NCBI RefSeq assembly: GCF_021646545.1
Contig: NZ_JAKIRP010000010.1
Location: forward strand, 186,001 to 250,000
Length of the DNA: 64,000 bases
From: Chitinophaga filiformis
GTDB taxonomy: Bacteria > Bacteroidota > Bacteroidia > Chitinophagales > Chitinophagaceae
Reading direction: 5' to 3'
Position 1 is the first letter of the stretch, and the number at the start of each line of letters is the position of its first letter. Made by a program: the position numbers and the translations under genes. The notes beneath the pieces were generated by a model. The model made no database searches. It had not been told where the DNA came from and worked only from the letters and a program-made list of their open reading frames with translations. Shown here one piece after another: positions 9,801 to 18,100 of the stretch.

Positions 9801-10134
9801 TATTGTCACTGAAAACTATATCGAGCGGTGCCCGTTCATCCAGCCATTGTAATACATCAGAGAGTTTGTTCACCTGTGCATTCATTGGCTTCACATGGCA
9901 TTTCTGTAAATATTCTGGATCATAAACAAAAGTGTAACCGGTCTGTTTCTGCAATGCACTTACAATATCAGCAACAGAAGTTACCCCTGCCTTTAATTGT
10001 ACCTTTTCATTCAATTCAGTATAGAGCTGTGCTGCCAGTACTTCTGATTGTCCGCATATTAATATGCACAGTTGCAGCAGCATAGCAATAGGCATAAATG
10101 TCCCCTTACAAAATCTGTACGTCGATTTTTGCAT
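6859..10134 (-). CDS. TonB-dependent receptor with STN and carboxypeptidase-regulatory-like domains
   Basis: 1091 residues. Signal peptide about 1-35 (MLLQLCILICGQSEVLA). STN domain about 40-115 (VADIVSALQKQTGYTFVYD), which links TonB receptors to FecR/ECF signalling. CarboxypepD_reg-like domain about 128-205 (GKVVNNKNEMLPGVTVKVSN, GNYDLEL). Plug domain from about 215 (LKEVVVTANYQ, VLKRISGLTVQED, VTVRGLSERYNNVMLNGA). The rest is the beta-barrel, ending in aromatic LSLNVTYNF as expected for outer-membrane insertion. It lacks an adjacent SusD gene, so it is not a SusC/D pair. The upstream gene is the FecR anti-sigma factor and the downstream one a beta-helix lipoprotein. Substrate cannot be read from sequence. 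Confidence 0.93.
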   Translation of the reverse strand: MQKSTYRFCKGTFMPIAMLLQLCILICGQSEVLAAQLYTELNEKVQLKAGVTSVADIVSALQKQTGYTFVYDPEYLQKCHVKPMNAQVNKLSDVLQWLDERAPLDIVFSDNKIMIRKGVQEKPAQVVTGHIGGKVVNNKNEMLPGVTVKVSNGKGTVTQVDGNYDLELEPGKYTLEFSFISYNTKRITDVIVTEKKLTPLNIVLQPSSSALKEVVVTANYQKASVEGLYAIQKNNAAVSDGISAEQIRATPDNNAAQVLKRISGLTVQEDKFVTVRGLSERYNNVMLNGANLPSTEPNRRNFSFDVMPSSLIDNVVINKTATPDMPAEFAGGLVQINTKDIPSQNFASVTIGSGLNTNSTGKSMYSTERGDKEYLAADDGRRTWWEKDWSRDDYRRAAAAGDNVKTSNMNSRIPNNWGLHKYGYSPVQNYQLTIGRKIKLRDATSLGITLAGTYRHEESVVDDKRYQPSYYYYDNANTYNFNTAIGAVANIGFQTKGHKVVLKNLYNRRFSHESATNYGKEFNYRLTTKEDGDDVLYYSDMVLISELWQSRLEGEHLLHKHLKFDWSADYINVHRDQPDTRAALGYQADGPKGYYQYVLTDATGFINRGNTIFNSALEEKRKNVAANFSVPFKVGDANQLIKVGYAGAFRKADFKSSALRMLYDPKGNKDSINKAVFGVPDYQLQTLLKPGYLTYQFASISAGDDGEDYNGDQKLHAAYMMADINFLKDFRFIGGVRMENNAMDVNGISYNKATGMPVDTLVKYRKTDWLPSFNLIYNLTQTMNVRLAYSRTLARADFRERAPFIYYDFRDRSTYRGATSLKDAKITNMDIRYEYYPGPGEIISVSAFYKRFDSPVEVVASNGGGQISLFYFNLEKSTNRGIEVDFRKSLGFVATSAEWLKKVYISGNGSWMKANVEYSPDALLKAAADAGAAPGQAPAGKRDRPLQGLSPYVINGGLGYFGDIIGVNVVYNRFGKRILNAGFNPWQDQYENARDVIDLQLSASLLKKKMQIRFNISDLLQQDFIIYQNVKATAPTEIGGGQFVFDSVADQASNPNSNHDPKGTSFNKDLDFVYHKWFKGRNLSLNVTYNF

Positions 10135-10194
10135 GTTTTTAAATCCAATTTTTATTTAAGAATGCCGTCGTGGTAAACTCGTATATAGGTTTCC

Positions 10195-11157
10195 TTATTT
10201 TTTCTTTATGATGTAATTGTTGCTGTTTACCTGATGTGTGCTCGTAAATTTATGCACATACCCCAGCGTCTCCAGGATGCTGCTGACTGACTGATTCGCA
10301 TTAAAGTTGCCAGATATTTTTTTTCCGGCAAGCTTATCATCCACCAAAGTGATCCTGCATTTATAGCGGCTCTCCAGCAATGCAAAGGCGTCAGCCAATG
10401 TGGTATGATCGAATATGATCTTATAGTTCTTCCAGCCAAGTGTGGTTTTAGCGTTGAATGCTTTAGGCACATCCGGCTGCCGGCCATCCCTGTATTCCAG
10501 CATCTGACCTGGCTCCAGCACGTAACGGAAAGATGCTCCTTTTAACGTGTCACTTACTGCTACCCTTCCTTCCACCAGACTTACCTGTATTGCTCCATCT
10601 GCTTTATTGGCCGTAGCAATGTTGAAAGCTGTACCCAATGCCGTTGTTGTTATCCCTGACGTGTGCACCTTGAAAGGGAATTCTGCCTGCTTTCCAACCT
10701 CAAAATATGCCTCACCGTTTAACCATAATTCCCGGTTACTAATGCTATAGCTTTTGTTATAAATAATAGTAGCATAAGCATTCATCCAAATTCTGGAACC
10801 GTCCGCCATATGCACCAGACGTATAGTATTGGAGTTATTATAAATAGTATCAGACAGTACAGCTACTTTTAATTCTCTGCGCTGACGCGGATATTGCCAC
10901 AACCAGGCCAGTACGCTTAATACCACAATTACCGCTGCAGCAATGCTGTATCCCGGATGAACAATTCTTTTCAAAAAAGGGCCTTTATCAGTCTCCTTAT
11001 TTGTTGATGCTACTTCCGTCAGCTCACTTATCTGCATGAAATAAGCTTCTGCCTCAGGCGTTTCCTCCTGGTCCAGATAGGCCTCCACTATTTCAACCTC
11101 TTCATCCGTACAAAGACCTTTAAAGTATTTTTCCAGTAATTGTGAACTTATCTTCAT
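10195..11157 (-). CDS. FecR-family anti-sigma factor with DUF4974
   Basis: 320 residues from the ATG at 11157; the frame is open to 11208 but the conserved N-terminus begins MKISSQLLEKYFKGLCTDEE. The N-terminal cytoplasmic anti-sigma segment is about 1-65. One membrane helix follows at about 73-92 (AAAVIVVLSVLAWLW). The periplasmic FecR domain covers about 105-230 with VHMADGSRIWMNA, LNGEAYFEV and TALGTAFNI. DUF4974 forms the C-terminus (FDHTTLADAFALLESRYKCRI). Such proteins relay a substrate-bound STN receptor signal to an ECF sigma factor. Unusually the sigma gene is not immediately upstream; 850 bp of non-coding DNA lies there. The receptor gene follows after 60 bp. Confidence 0.92.
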   Translation of the reverse strand: MKISSQLLEKYFKGLCTDEEVEIVEAYLDQEETPEAEAYFMQISELTEVASTNKETDKGPFLKRIVHPGYSIAAAVIVVLSVLAWLWQYPRQRRELKVAVLSDTIYNNSNTIRLVHMADGSRIWMNAYATIIYNKSYSISNRELWLNGEAYFEVGKQAEFPFKVHTSGITTTALGTAFNIATANKADGAIQVSLVEGRVAVSDTLKGASFRYVLEPGQMLEYRDGRQPDVPKAFNAKTTLGWKNYKIIFDHTTLADAFALLESRYKCRITLVDDKLAGKKISGNFNANQSVSSILETLGYVHKFTSTHQVNSNNYIIKKK

Positions 11158-12050
11158 TTTAGCAGAAATCTCAAAGGCCGGTTTATTTTGTTTTATGACC
11201 TGATACAATAAGAGTACGATTACCAGAGATGGTTGTCCTAATCAAAAAACGGAGTTCATAATTCCTTAACATTTAGGGCTGGGAGCGGTCTTAGCCTATG
11301 CCTGGCAACTTCCGTTCAACAGCTTGCCGGCGCAAATTTCCAGGGGCGCACTGACCGGGTAATGTGCGGTATGGGCCAACAGGAGTGTTCGATACATCCG
11401 TAACCGTGCCCGGCTTACCTTCCGCGCACAAAAAAAGCGTATGGTAGATACCATACGCTTGTTGTTAAGATTGTCATGTGAATGTTCGAGAATGCAAATC
11501 GTGTAGGCTTTTAATGGTCATTATGGGGCTCAGAGATTTTGTTCAAATCATCTTCACTCCCACCCAATGAGAAATAATTGCCTTTATAAATATCTTTATT
11601 GAATAATGTTTTTGATGTTGTTTGTTGTCGGCATATAGTCTTCTAATGTTAACTTTCGTTTTCAGTACGTGCTACCTATCTTCAAACAATGTTGTTAAAT
11701 ATTTATTCATACATGCATCATTTAATGAATGTTTGAACATCTATTCTTTCCTTTCTACTCCTGTATTCTTGCGGGCTTCCACCTTAGTGAAATATGATAG
11801 GTTCCCTCCCCTTCTATTCATTGCTCTTTGGAAAAGCAATGCTCTTTGTTGACAAAGGGTTTTCTATTCATACGTGTCGTTGCGTCAAGGGTTACACACA
11901 AATCAATCCTCTAGTTCCGGAAGTCTTCATGCAAATTACATCAATTCACTGAAAGTTCCACAGCAGTCGGATAAATTTTCAACCGTTTTACATACAACTT
12001 TTGTGTCAAACCCGCATTATTAGTTATCCATTTTAGCTTTCCCGCACTTC
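11158..12050. other. Long intergenic region between fecR-like gene and permease gene
   Basis: About 890 bp without a convincing gene. The section 11,280-11,430 is noticeably GC-rich compared with the AT-rich 11,500-12,000. A perfect inverted repeat at 11,435-11,460 looks like a minus-strand terminator although the nearest upstream minus-strand stop is about 590 bp away. An AT-rich 76-codon frame at 11,622-11,852 has no protein-like composition and is not annotated. The fecR leader near 11,235 carries a T-rich stretch that may be an ECF promoter, but I cannot define one. Confidence 0.5.
11435..11460 (-). terminator. Perfect hairpin with U-run, minus strand
   Basis: Arms 11435-11446 and 11449-11460 are perfectly complementary (12 bp). 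On the minus strand the stem is followed by seven T, the form of an intrinsic terminator. No minus-strand gene ends nearby, so it could end a long 3' region of the permease transcript or an unannotated small RNA. Confidence 0.6.
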
Positions 12051-13472
12051 TTAAGCTGTTTTTTGTGTCTTCATGGCCAGATAATACAGCGGGAAACCAA
12101 TAACGATGATCAATAATCCGGATAAAGCATAGCCGCTCTCAAAACGAAGTAACAATAACGCGAGTACGGATGCTACCACAATATACGCCATTGGTAATAC
12201 AGGATAGCCAAATGCTTTATACGGACGTGGAATATCCGGACGCTTGCTGCGTAACACAAAGATACCAGCAATTGTGATAACATAAAAAATTAGTACGCCA
12301 AAAATTACCATTACAAGTAAATCATTGTATTTACCTGTCAGGCATAACAATGATGCCCACACGCATTGTATCCATAACCCGTTGGCAGGCACGTTGTTTT
12401 CATTGAGCTCAGCTGCTTTTTTAAAGAACAGCCCGTCCTCAGCCATTGTATAATAAATACGGGCTCCAGATAAGATCAGGCCATTATTACATCCGAATGT
12501 AGACACCATGATCATTACTGCAATCACGAGCGAACCACTTCCACCAAAGATCTGCTCGGCTGCCACAACGGCTACACGATCTTTAGCTGCAAAAGCGATA
12601 TCATGCATTGGCAGCACCGCCAGATACATCAGGTTGGCACTTACATATACGATGGTCACCAGCAGCGTACCCAGGAATAACGCACGTCCAATATTCTTCT
12701 GCGGATTTTTGATCTCAGCTGCAATGAAAGTAATATTGTTCCAGGCATCACTGCTGAACAACGATCCCTTCATGGAAATAGCAATCGCACCACATAAAGC
12801 AAGCCCGGACAATACAGATGTAACCACCTGGCCATCTACCTGCGTCAGGCTTACCGCTTCCCAGGCATTTGTCCAGTTTGCATTCCATACTTCCTGCTTG
12901 GCACCCAAGAGGAATCCGAATATGATCAGGCCGAACAAAGACAACAGTTTTGCCAGCGTAAACACTGTCTGGATAATTTTGCCGCTCTTAATACCACGTG
13001 TATTGATCCAGGTAAGCAATATAATAGAAATGATAGCGACGATCTGCGCTGCCGACACCTTTACAAAACCTGCATTCAGCAATATGTTTTCCTCACTGAA
13101 AGCCGGAATGAGATAAGAGGAAAACTTGGCAAACGCCACTGCTACTGCTGCAATAGTTCCCGTCTGTATCACACTGAACTGCGTCCAGCCGAACAGAAAG
13201 GCTACCAATGGATTATAAGCTTCACGCAGGTAAACATACTGTCCGCCTGCCTTTGGGTACATACCAGACAACTCACCATAACTCACCGCCGCGATAATCG
13301 TAACGATACCGCCCAATACCCACATTAATGTTAACCAACCCGCAGAACCCACATTACGGGCTATTTCTGCAGATACAAGGAATACACCGGATCCTATCAT
13401 GGAACCGGCTACGATCATGGTTGCGTCCAGTAAACTTAAACTGGGGCGGAAAGCTGTGTTGTGGTTTTCCAT
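12051..13472 (-). CDS. APC-family amino acid permease
   Basis: 473 residues, about 12 hydrophobic helices, no signal peptide. The N-terminus SLLDATMIVAGSMIGSGVFL is the unwound first helix of APC transporters (GSMIGSGIF), followed by YGELSGMYPKAGGQYVYLRE, the helix 2-3 signature. It resembles the SteT/YfnA-like amino-acid exchangers and permeases. Expected role: inner-membrane uptake or exchange of amino acids by proton or solute antiport; substrate not predictable. A terminator of the preceding ompH-like gene lies immediately upstream (13501-13534), so the permease must have its own promoter in a very short space or depend on read-through. Confidence 0.92.
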   Translation of the reverse strand: MENHNTAFRPSLSLLDATMIVAGSMIGSGVFLVSAEIARNVGSAGWLTLMWVLGGIVTIIAAVSYGELSGMYPKAGGQYVYLREAYNPLVAFLFGWTQFSVIQTGTIAAVAVAFAKFSSYLIPAFSEENILLNAGFVKVSAAQIVAIISIILLTWINTRGIKSGKIIQTVFTLAKLLSLFGLIIFGFLLGAKQEVWNANWTNAWEAVSLTQVDGQVVTSVLSGLALCGAIAISMKGSLFSSDAWNNITFIAAEIKNPQKNIGRALFLGTLLVTIVYVSANLMYLAVLPMHDIAFAAKDRVAVVAAEQIFGGSGSLVIAVMIMVSTFGCNNGLILSGARIYYTMAEDGLFFKKAAELNENNVPANGLWIQCVWASLLCLTGKYNDLLVMVIFGVLIFYVITIAGIFVLRSKRPDIPRPYKAFGYPVLPMAYIVVASVLALLLLRFESGYALSGLLIIVIGFPLYYLAMKTQKTA

Positions 13473-13500
13473 ATGTTCTGTGTGTCTATATGATTAAAAA

Positions 13501-13534
13501 AATCCCGTCTCGGTAATGTTTACGAGACGGGATT
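13501..13534 (-). terminator. Intrinsic terminator of the ompH-like gene
   Basis: Arms 13501-13512 and 13523-13534 form a perfect 12-bp GC-rich stem with a 10-nt loop, followed on the minus strand by seven T. It lies 44 bp after the ompH-like stop and 29 bp before the permease start. Confidence 0.88.
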
Positions 13535-13577
13535 CCAATTTATAATTATTTTTCAAACGTTTTTGCTATAGCAACTA

Positions 13578-14195
13578 TTATTTTTTCTCGGTAGTTGATG
13601 CATTTGCTTCGTTCAGCCCCTTAATCACTTCATTTGTAATATCATACTTCTCATCCTTGTACAAAACATTGCTGGCTCCTGTACGGTAAGAAAGAATATA
13701 GGCATAACGTTTATCACTGTTATACTTGGCCAGGAAATCGTTCAGTCTTTTCTGCAGTTCTTCGTTAAACTTGTTTTCCTGTTCTGCATACTGGGAACGC
13801 ATGTTCTGCGCCTTGCCTTCCAGCTGCTGCTGTTTGTTATATAAAGCACGCTGAGTTGCCTCTCCCTCTGCCTGCGTCATACTCTGAGCTCTGCGTTGAA
13901 AATCAGCAGCTTCGTTCTGTAATGCGCGTACATTGGCCTGCAGTTCATTGTCTATCGCCTGCTGTTTCTTCTCTAACTCAGCCTTTTTTTCCTTGAAATA
14001 ATCATAATGAGCTTCAACGGTATCGATATCCACATATGCAATGATAAAGCCGTTATTAGATGCAGCACTGCCGTCCTTGGCAGCAGCTGCCGGACTATTG
14101 TTCCCCTGTTTGTTACTCTGTTGGCAAGCAATAAATGTTCCGGCTGTCAGTACCGCTAGTAATCCGCTTTTCACAAGTTGTTTAGTAGTGCGCAT
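13578..14195 (-). CDS. OmpH/Skp-family periplasmic chaperone-like lipoprotein
   Basis: 205 residues from ATG 14195 (MRTTKQLVKSG); the open frame extends to 14231 but the signal peptide fits the later start. Lipobox LTAGTFIACQQS. An Ala/Ser/Asn-rich linker (about 30-50) leads to an IAYVDIDTVEAHYDYF strand, then a long Glu/Gln/Lys-rich coiled coil (about 70-150), then the closing strands YAYILSYRTGASNVLY, as in Skp/OmpH. Skp proteins trap unfolded outer-membrane proteins in the periplasm. The Cys anchor differs from soluble Skp. Monocistronic by its terminator. Confidence 0.88.
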   Translation of the reverse strand: MRTTKQLVKSGLLAVLTAGTFIACQQSNKQGNNSPAAAAKDGSAASNNGFIIAYVDIDTVEAHYDYFKEKKAELEKKQQAIDNELQANVRALQNEAADFQRRAQSMTQAEGEATQRALYNKQQQLEGKAQNMRSQYAEQENKFNEELQKRLNDFLAKYNSDKRYAYILSYRTGASNVLYKDEKYDITNEVIKGLNEANASTTEKK

Positions 14196-14339
14196 GTTGT
14201 TAGGTGGATTTTTTAATCTCCTTAAATACATTTTTAAAATTGAACGGCTAAAATAAGGTTTTTAGATGATTATACTTAGTCCCCGGCTTTCTTAACAACA
14301 CTTTCACATATAGATTTTTTCCCTGCTCCGGAAGCCGCC

Positions 14340-15029
14340 TTAATGCGCGAATGTCGCCAGTTTGAAGGAATCTGCCTTCAGAGCATTCCCGTAACCAATA
14401 ATAGTATACTGCTTCTGGTCCTGTATCTCATAATTACGGCTGTTAGCGCCCATCAGGCTCAGGGAAGAGTCAGCATAACGAACATCTACATTACGTGTCC
14501 CTACCGGCACCTCCAGGAAATCAGTAGATGCCTGGTAGCTCTGACGCCGGAAATTCCGCACACCATCCACATAGAAGTCCAGCGTCAGCCTGGTAGCTGC
14601 ATTGACATAGGTATCACTCAGGTTAATAAACCTCACCTTACCAAAATTGGGTTTCGATGGCGCCAGGTTATCTTCCACCAGCAGCAGCTGCAGCGTTCTG
14701 CTGTTATTCTGGGACAGGAATACAGAATAATAATGCCCGTTCCGTAAGCTGACCTCTCCGCCGCCTATCGGTGTGGTATGGTTTCCAGCACGATAGATCA
14801 GCAACGTATAACGCTTTGCCTGGAATGCATGATAGCCTGTACTCTCTCCATACCCCAGCCCTGTGCCGATGCTGGCAGTATCTATCGTCACATCAAATTC
14901 CTGGTTAGGCACCGCAGTAAAAAAATTAATGCTGGAACTGGTCTCCGGTATAGAGCTGTCACTGTCTTTACTGCAGGCCATGACACCCGCTACTATTAAT
15001 AACAATACTAAATAAAGCCCTTGCTTCAT
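14340..15029 (-). CDS. DUF4397 domain-containing lipoprotein
   Basis: 229 residues from ATG 15029 (MKQGLYLVLLLIVAG); the open frame to 15095 overlaps the rpoC terminator, so the shorter start is chosen. Lipobox IVAGVMACSKDSD. Then a DUF4397-type beta-sandwich: INFFTAVPNQEFDVTIDT, a middle GKVRFINLS and VDVRYADSS, closing QYTIIGYGNA. Function of DUF4397 is unknown; predicted to be exported and lipid-anchored. It follows the rpoBC operon terminator and is separated by 144 bp from the ompH-like gene downstream. Confidence 0.82.
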   Translation of the reverse strand: MKQGLYLVLLLIVAGVMACSKDSDSSIPETSSSINFFTAVPNQEFDVTIDTASIGTGLGYGESTGYHAFQAKRYTLLIYRAGNHTTPIGGGEVSLRNGHYYSVFLSQNNSRTLQLLLVEDNLAPSKPNFGKVRFINLSDTYVNAATRLTLDFYVDGVRNFRRQSYQASTDFLEVPVGTRNVDVRYADSSLSLMGANSRNYEIQDQKQYTIIGYGNALKADSFKLATFAH

Positions 15030-15070
15030 AACAATCGTCCGGTAGTTTAATTGACGGAAAGTTACAGGTA

Positions 15071-15109
15071 AAAAAAATGTCCCGGCACTACGCACGGGAC
15101 ATTTTTTTT
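15071..15109 (-). terminator. Terminator of the rplK-rpoC operon (bidirectional)
   Basis: Stem arms 15077-15084 and 15095-15102 (8 bp, GC core) with A-tract before and T-tract after, so a U-run exists in either direction. It lies 27 bp beyond the rpoC stop. Confidence 0.9.
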
Positions 15110-15128
15110 ATACATGAGTGTATCTCTT

Positions 15129-18100
15129 CTATTCTTCTTCGTCAAACTGGAATACTTCTTTGGAAGACGCCAGGATATCATATTCTTCTTTGGATCCTAC
15201 GATCATGTTTTCGAACTCACGCAGACCAGTACCTGCAGGTATCAGGTGACCGGTAATTACGTTCTCTTTCAGGCCGAGCATGTCATCTGTTTTACCGTTG
15301 ATGGCTGCAGAAGACAGTACTTTGGTTGTTTCCTGGAAGGACGCTGCAGAGATCCAGCTGTGAGTACCCAGGGATGCCTTGGTAATACCTTGTAACAGCG
15401 GGCTGGAGGTAGCCGGTTTTGCATCACGGAATTCCACCAGTTTCTTATCTGCACGGCGCAGCAGGGAGTTCTCTTCCCTTACCTGACGCAGGGTAACGAT
15501 CTGACCAGCTTTCAGCACGGTAGAATCACCCGCTTCGGTAACCACCTTCTTATCGAAGATGTTGTCGTTTTCTTCAAAGAATTCAAATTTATCGGTAGTG
15601 TCACCTTCCAGGAAGCGGGTATCGCCCGGATCCTCGATGTTCACTTTACGCATCATCTGACGTACGATCACCTCAATGTGCTTGTCGTTGATCTTCACAC
15701 CCTGTAAACGGTATACCTCCTGTATCTCATTTACCAGGTATTCCTGAACAGCAAACGGTCCTTTGATGGACAGGATGTCTGCAGGAGTGATGGAACCATC
15801 AGACAGCGCTGTACCTGCTTTCACGAAGTCACCGTCCTGTACCAGGATGTGACGGGTCAATGGCACCAGGTATTTCTTGATATGACCTTCACGGCTTTCG
15901 ATGATGATCTCACGGTTACCACGTTTGATGTTACCGAAAGCTACCACACCATCAATCTCAGATACGATGGCAGGATTGCTTGGGTTACGTGCTTCAAACA
16001 GTTCAGTTACACGTGGCAGACCACCCGTGATGTCGCGCAGTTTACCAAGTACGCGAGGGATCTTAACGATAACCTGACCAGCTCTTACTGCTTCCCCTTC
16101 TTCAATTACGATGTGGGAACCAACCGGCAGGTTGTAAGATTTCACCTCTTTATTACCGTCTACGAAGATAGACGGGATCTTGTTCTTGTCTTTTGTTTCA
16201 ATTACCACTTTCTCACGGTGACCAGTCTGCTCGTCAGCCTCTTCACGGAAGGTGATACCTTCGATGATGCTGTCGAAACGGATGTTACCTGCGATCTCAG
16301 ATACGATAACGGCGTTGTACGGGTCCCACGTACAGATCATGTCACCTTTGGCAACTTTCTGTCCGTCTTTCACCAGCAGGGTAGAACCGTACGGAATGTT
16401 GTTGGTGATCAGCAGCCTGTCGTTCTTCACGTCCATGATACGTAATTCACCGGTACGGCCAATTACCACCTGCACTTTCTCACCTTCGTTGTTTTCGTAT
16501 GTAGTGGTACGCAGACCGTCGAACTGGATAGTACCGTCGAATTTAGCCTGTAAGCCGGTATCCACGGAAGTAGAACCAGCCACACCACCCACGTGGAAGG
16601 TACGCAGTGTCAGCTGTGTACCAGGCTCACCGATGGACTGTGCGGCAATGATACCTACAGCATCACCACGCTGGGTCACATAACCGGTAGCGAGGTTCTT
16701 ACCGTAACATTTCACACACACTCCTCTGCGGCTTTCGCAGGTCAGTACGGAACGGATTTCTACAGTGTCGATAGCGCTGTTCTCAATACGGTGAGCGATA
16801 TCTTCAGTGATCAGGCTACCTGCTTCAACGATCAGTTCCTCTGTATGAGGATCGAATACATCGTGCAGGGAAGTACGGCCAAGGATACGGTCGTACAGTG
16901 GCTCAACCACCTCTTCGTTATCTTTCAGTGCAGAAGTCGCAATACCACGCAGGGTACCACAGTCTTCTTCATTAATTACCACATCCTGTGCTACGTCCAC
17001 CAGACGACGGGTCAGGTAACCCGCATCCGCCGTTTTCAGCGCCGTATCCGCAAGACCCTTACGGGCACCGTGCGTAGAGATGAAGTATTCCAATACGTTC
17101 AGACCATCCTTAAAGTTAGACAGGATCGGGTTCTCAATGATCTCAGAACCGGTAGATCCACTCTTACGCGGTTTAGCCATCAGACCCCTTAAACCAGCCA
17201 GCTGTTTGATCTGCTGTTTGGAACCACGCGCACCGGAATCAAGCATCATGTACACAGAGTTGAAGCCCTGTTTGTCATTCGCCAGCTCACGGATCAGCGT
17301 TTCAGTTACTTTGGTGTCCACACGTGACCAGATATCGATGATCTGGTTATAACGTTCGTTATTCGTGATCAGACCCATGTTATAGTTATCCCATACCTCA
17401 TCCACTTCGCTGGAAGCACCGTCAATCATGTGCTGTTTCACTTCCGGAATGATCAGGTCATTGATATTGAAGGACAATCCACCACGGAATGCGGTACGGA
17501 AACCAAGCTGCTTGATATCATCCAGGAACTTCGCAGTCTTAGGGATATCAGTATACTTGATGATGTCACCGATGATTTCACGCAGGGATTTTTTAGTCAG
17601 CAGTGCGTTCACATAACCAGCCTCTTTTGGAACGTGCTGGTTGAAGATCACACGGCCTACAGTTGTTTCGATCAGCTTAGTTTCCAGCTCGCCTTTCTCA
17701 TTACGTACAGTCGCTCTTACGCGGATGTTCGCATGCAGGTTCACTCTCTGCTCGTTGTAAGCGATGATCACCTCTTCTGCAGAATAGAAAGCCTTACCTT
17801 CTCCTTCTACTTTTTCAGTAGGAGTAGATTTCTTGCCTTTGGTGATGTAGTACAGACCCAATACCATGTCCTGTGAAGGCAGGGTGATAGGCGTACCGTT
17901 CTGCGGGTTGAGGATGTTGTGTGATGACAGCATCAGTAACTGTGCTTCCAGTATCGCAGCATTGCTGAGCGGTACGTGCACGGCCATCTGGTCACCGTCA
18001 AAGTCGGCGTTGAACGCAGAACACACCAGCGGGTGGAGCTGGATCGCTTTACCTTCCACCAGTTTAGGCTGGAACGCCTGTATGGACAAACGGTGCAGGG

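Noticed and set aside
6859..10134. SusC/SusD polysaccharide utilisation locus
   Set aside because: No SusD-like gene or carbohydrate enzyme beside the receptor; partners are beta-helix lipoproteins.
11280..11430. Possible group II intron or cobalamin riboswitch
   Set aside because: A GTGCG-like start on the minus strand and a structured look, but no domain V, no reverse transcriptase and no B12 box.
11622..11852. 76-codon open frame in the intergenic region
   Set aside because: AT-rich, Ser/Leu/Phe-rich translation without domain, no promoter or leader; most likely chance.
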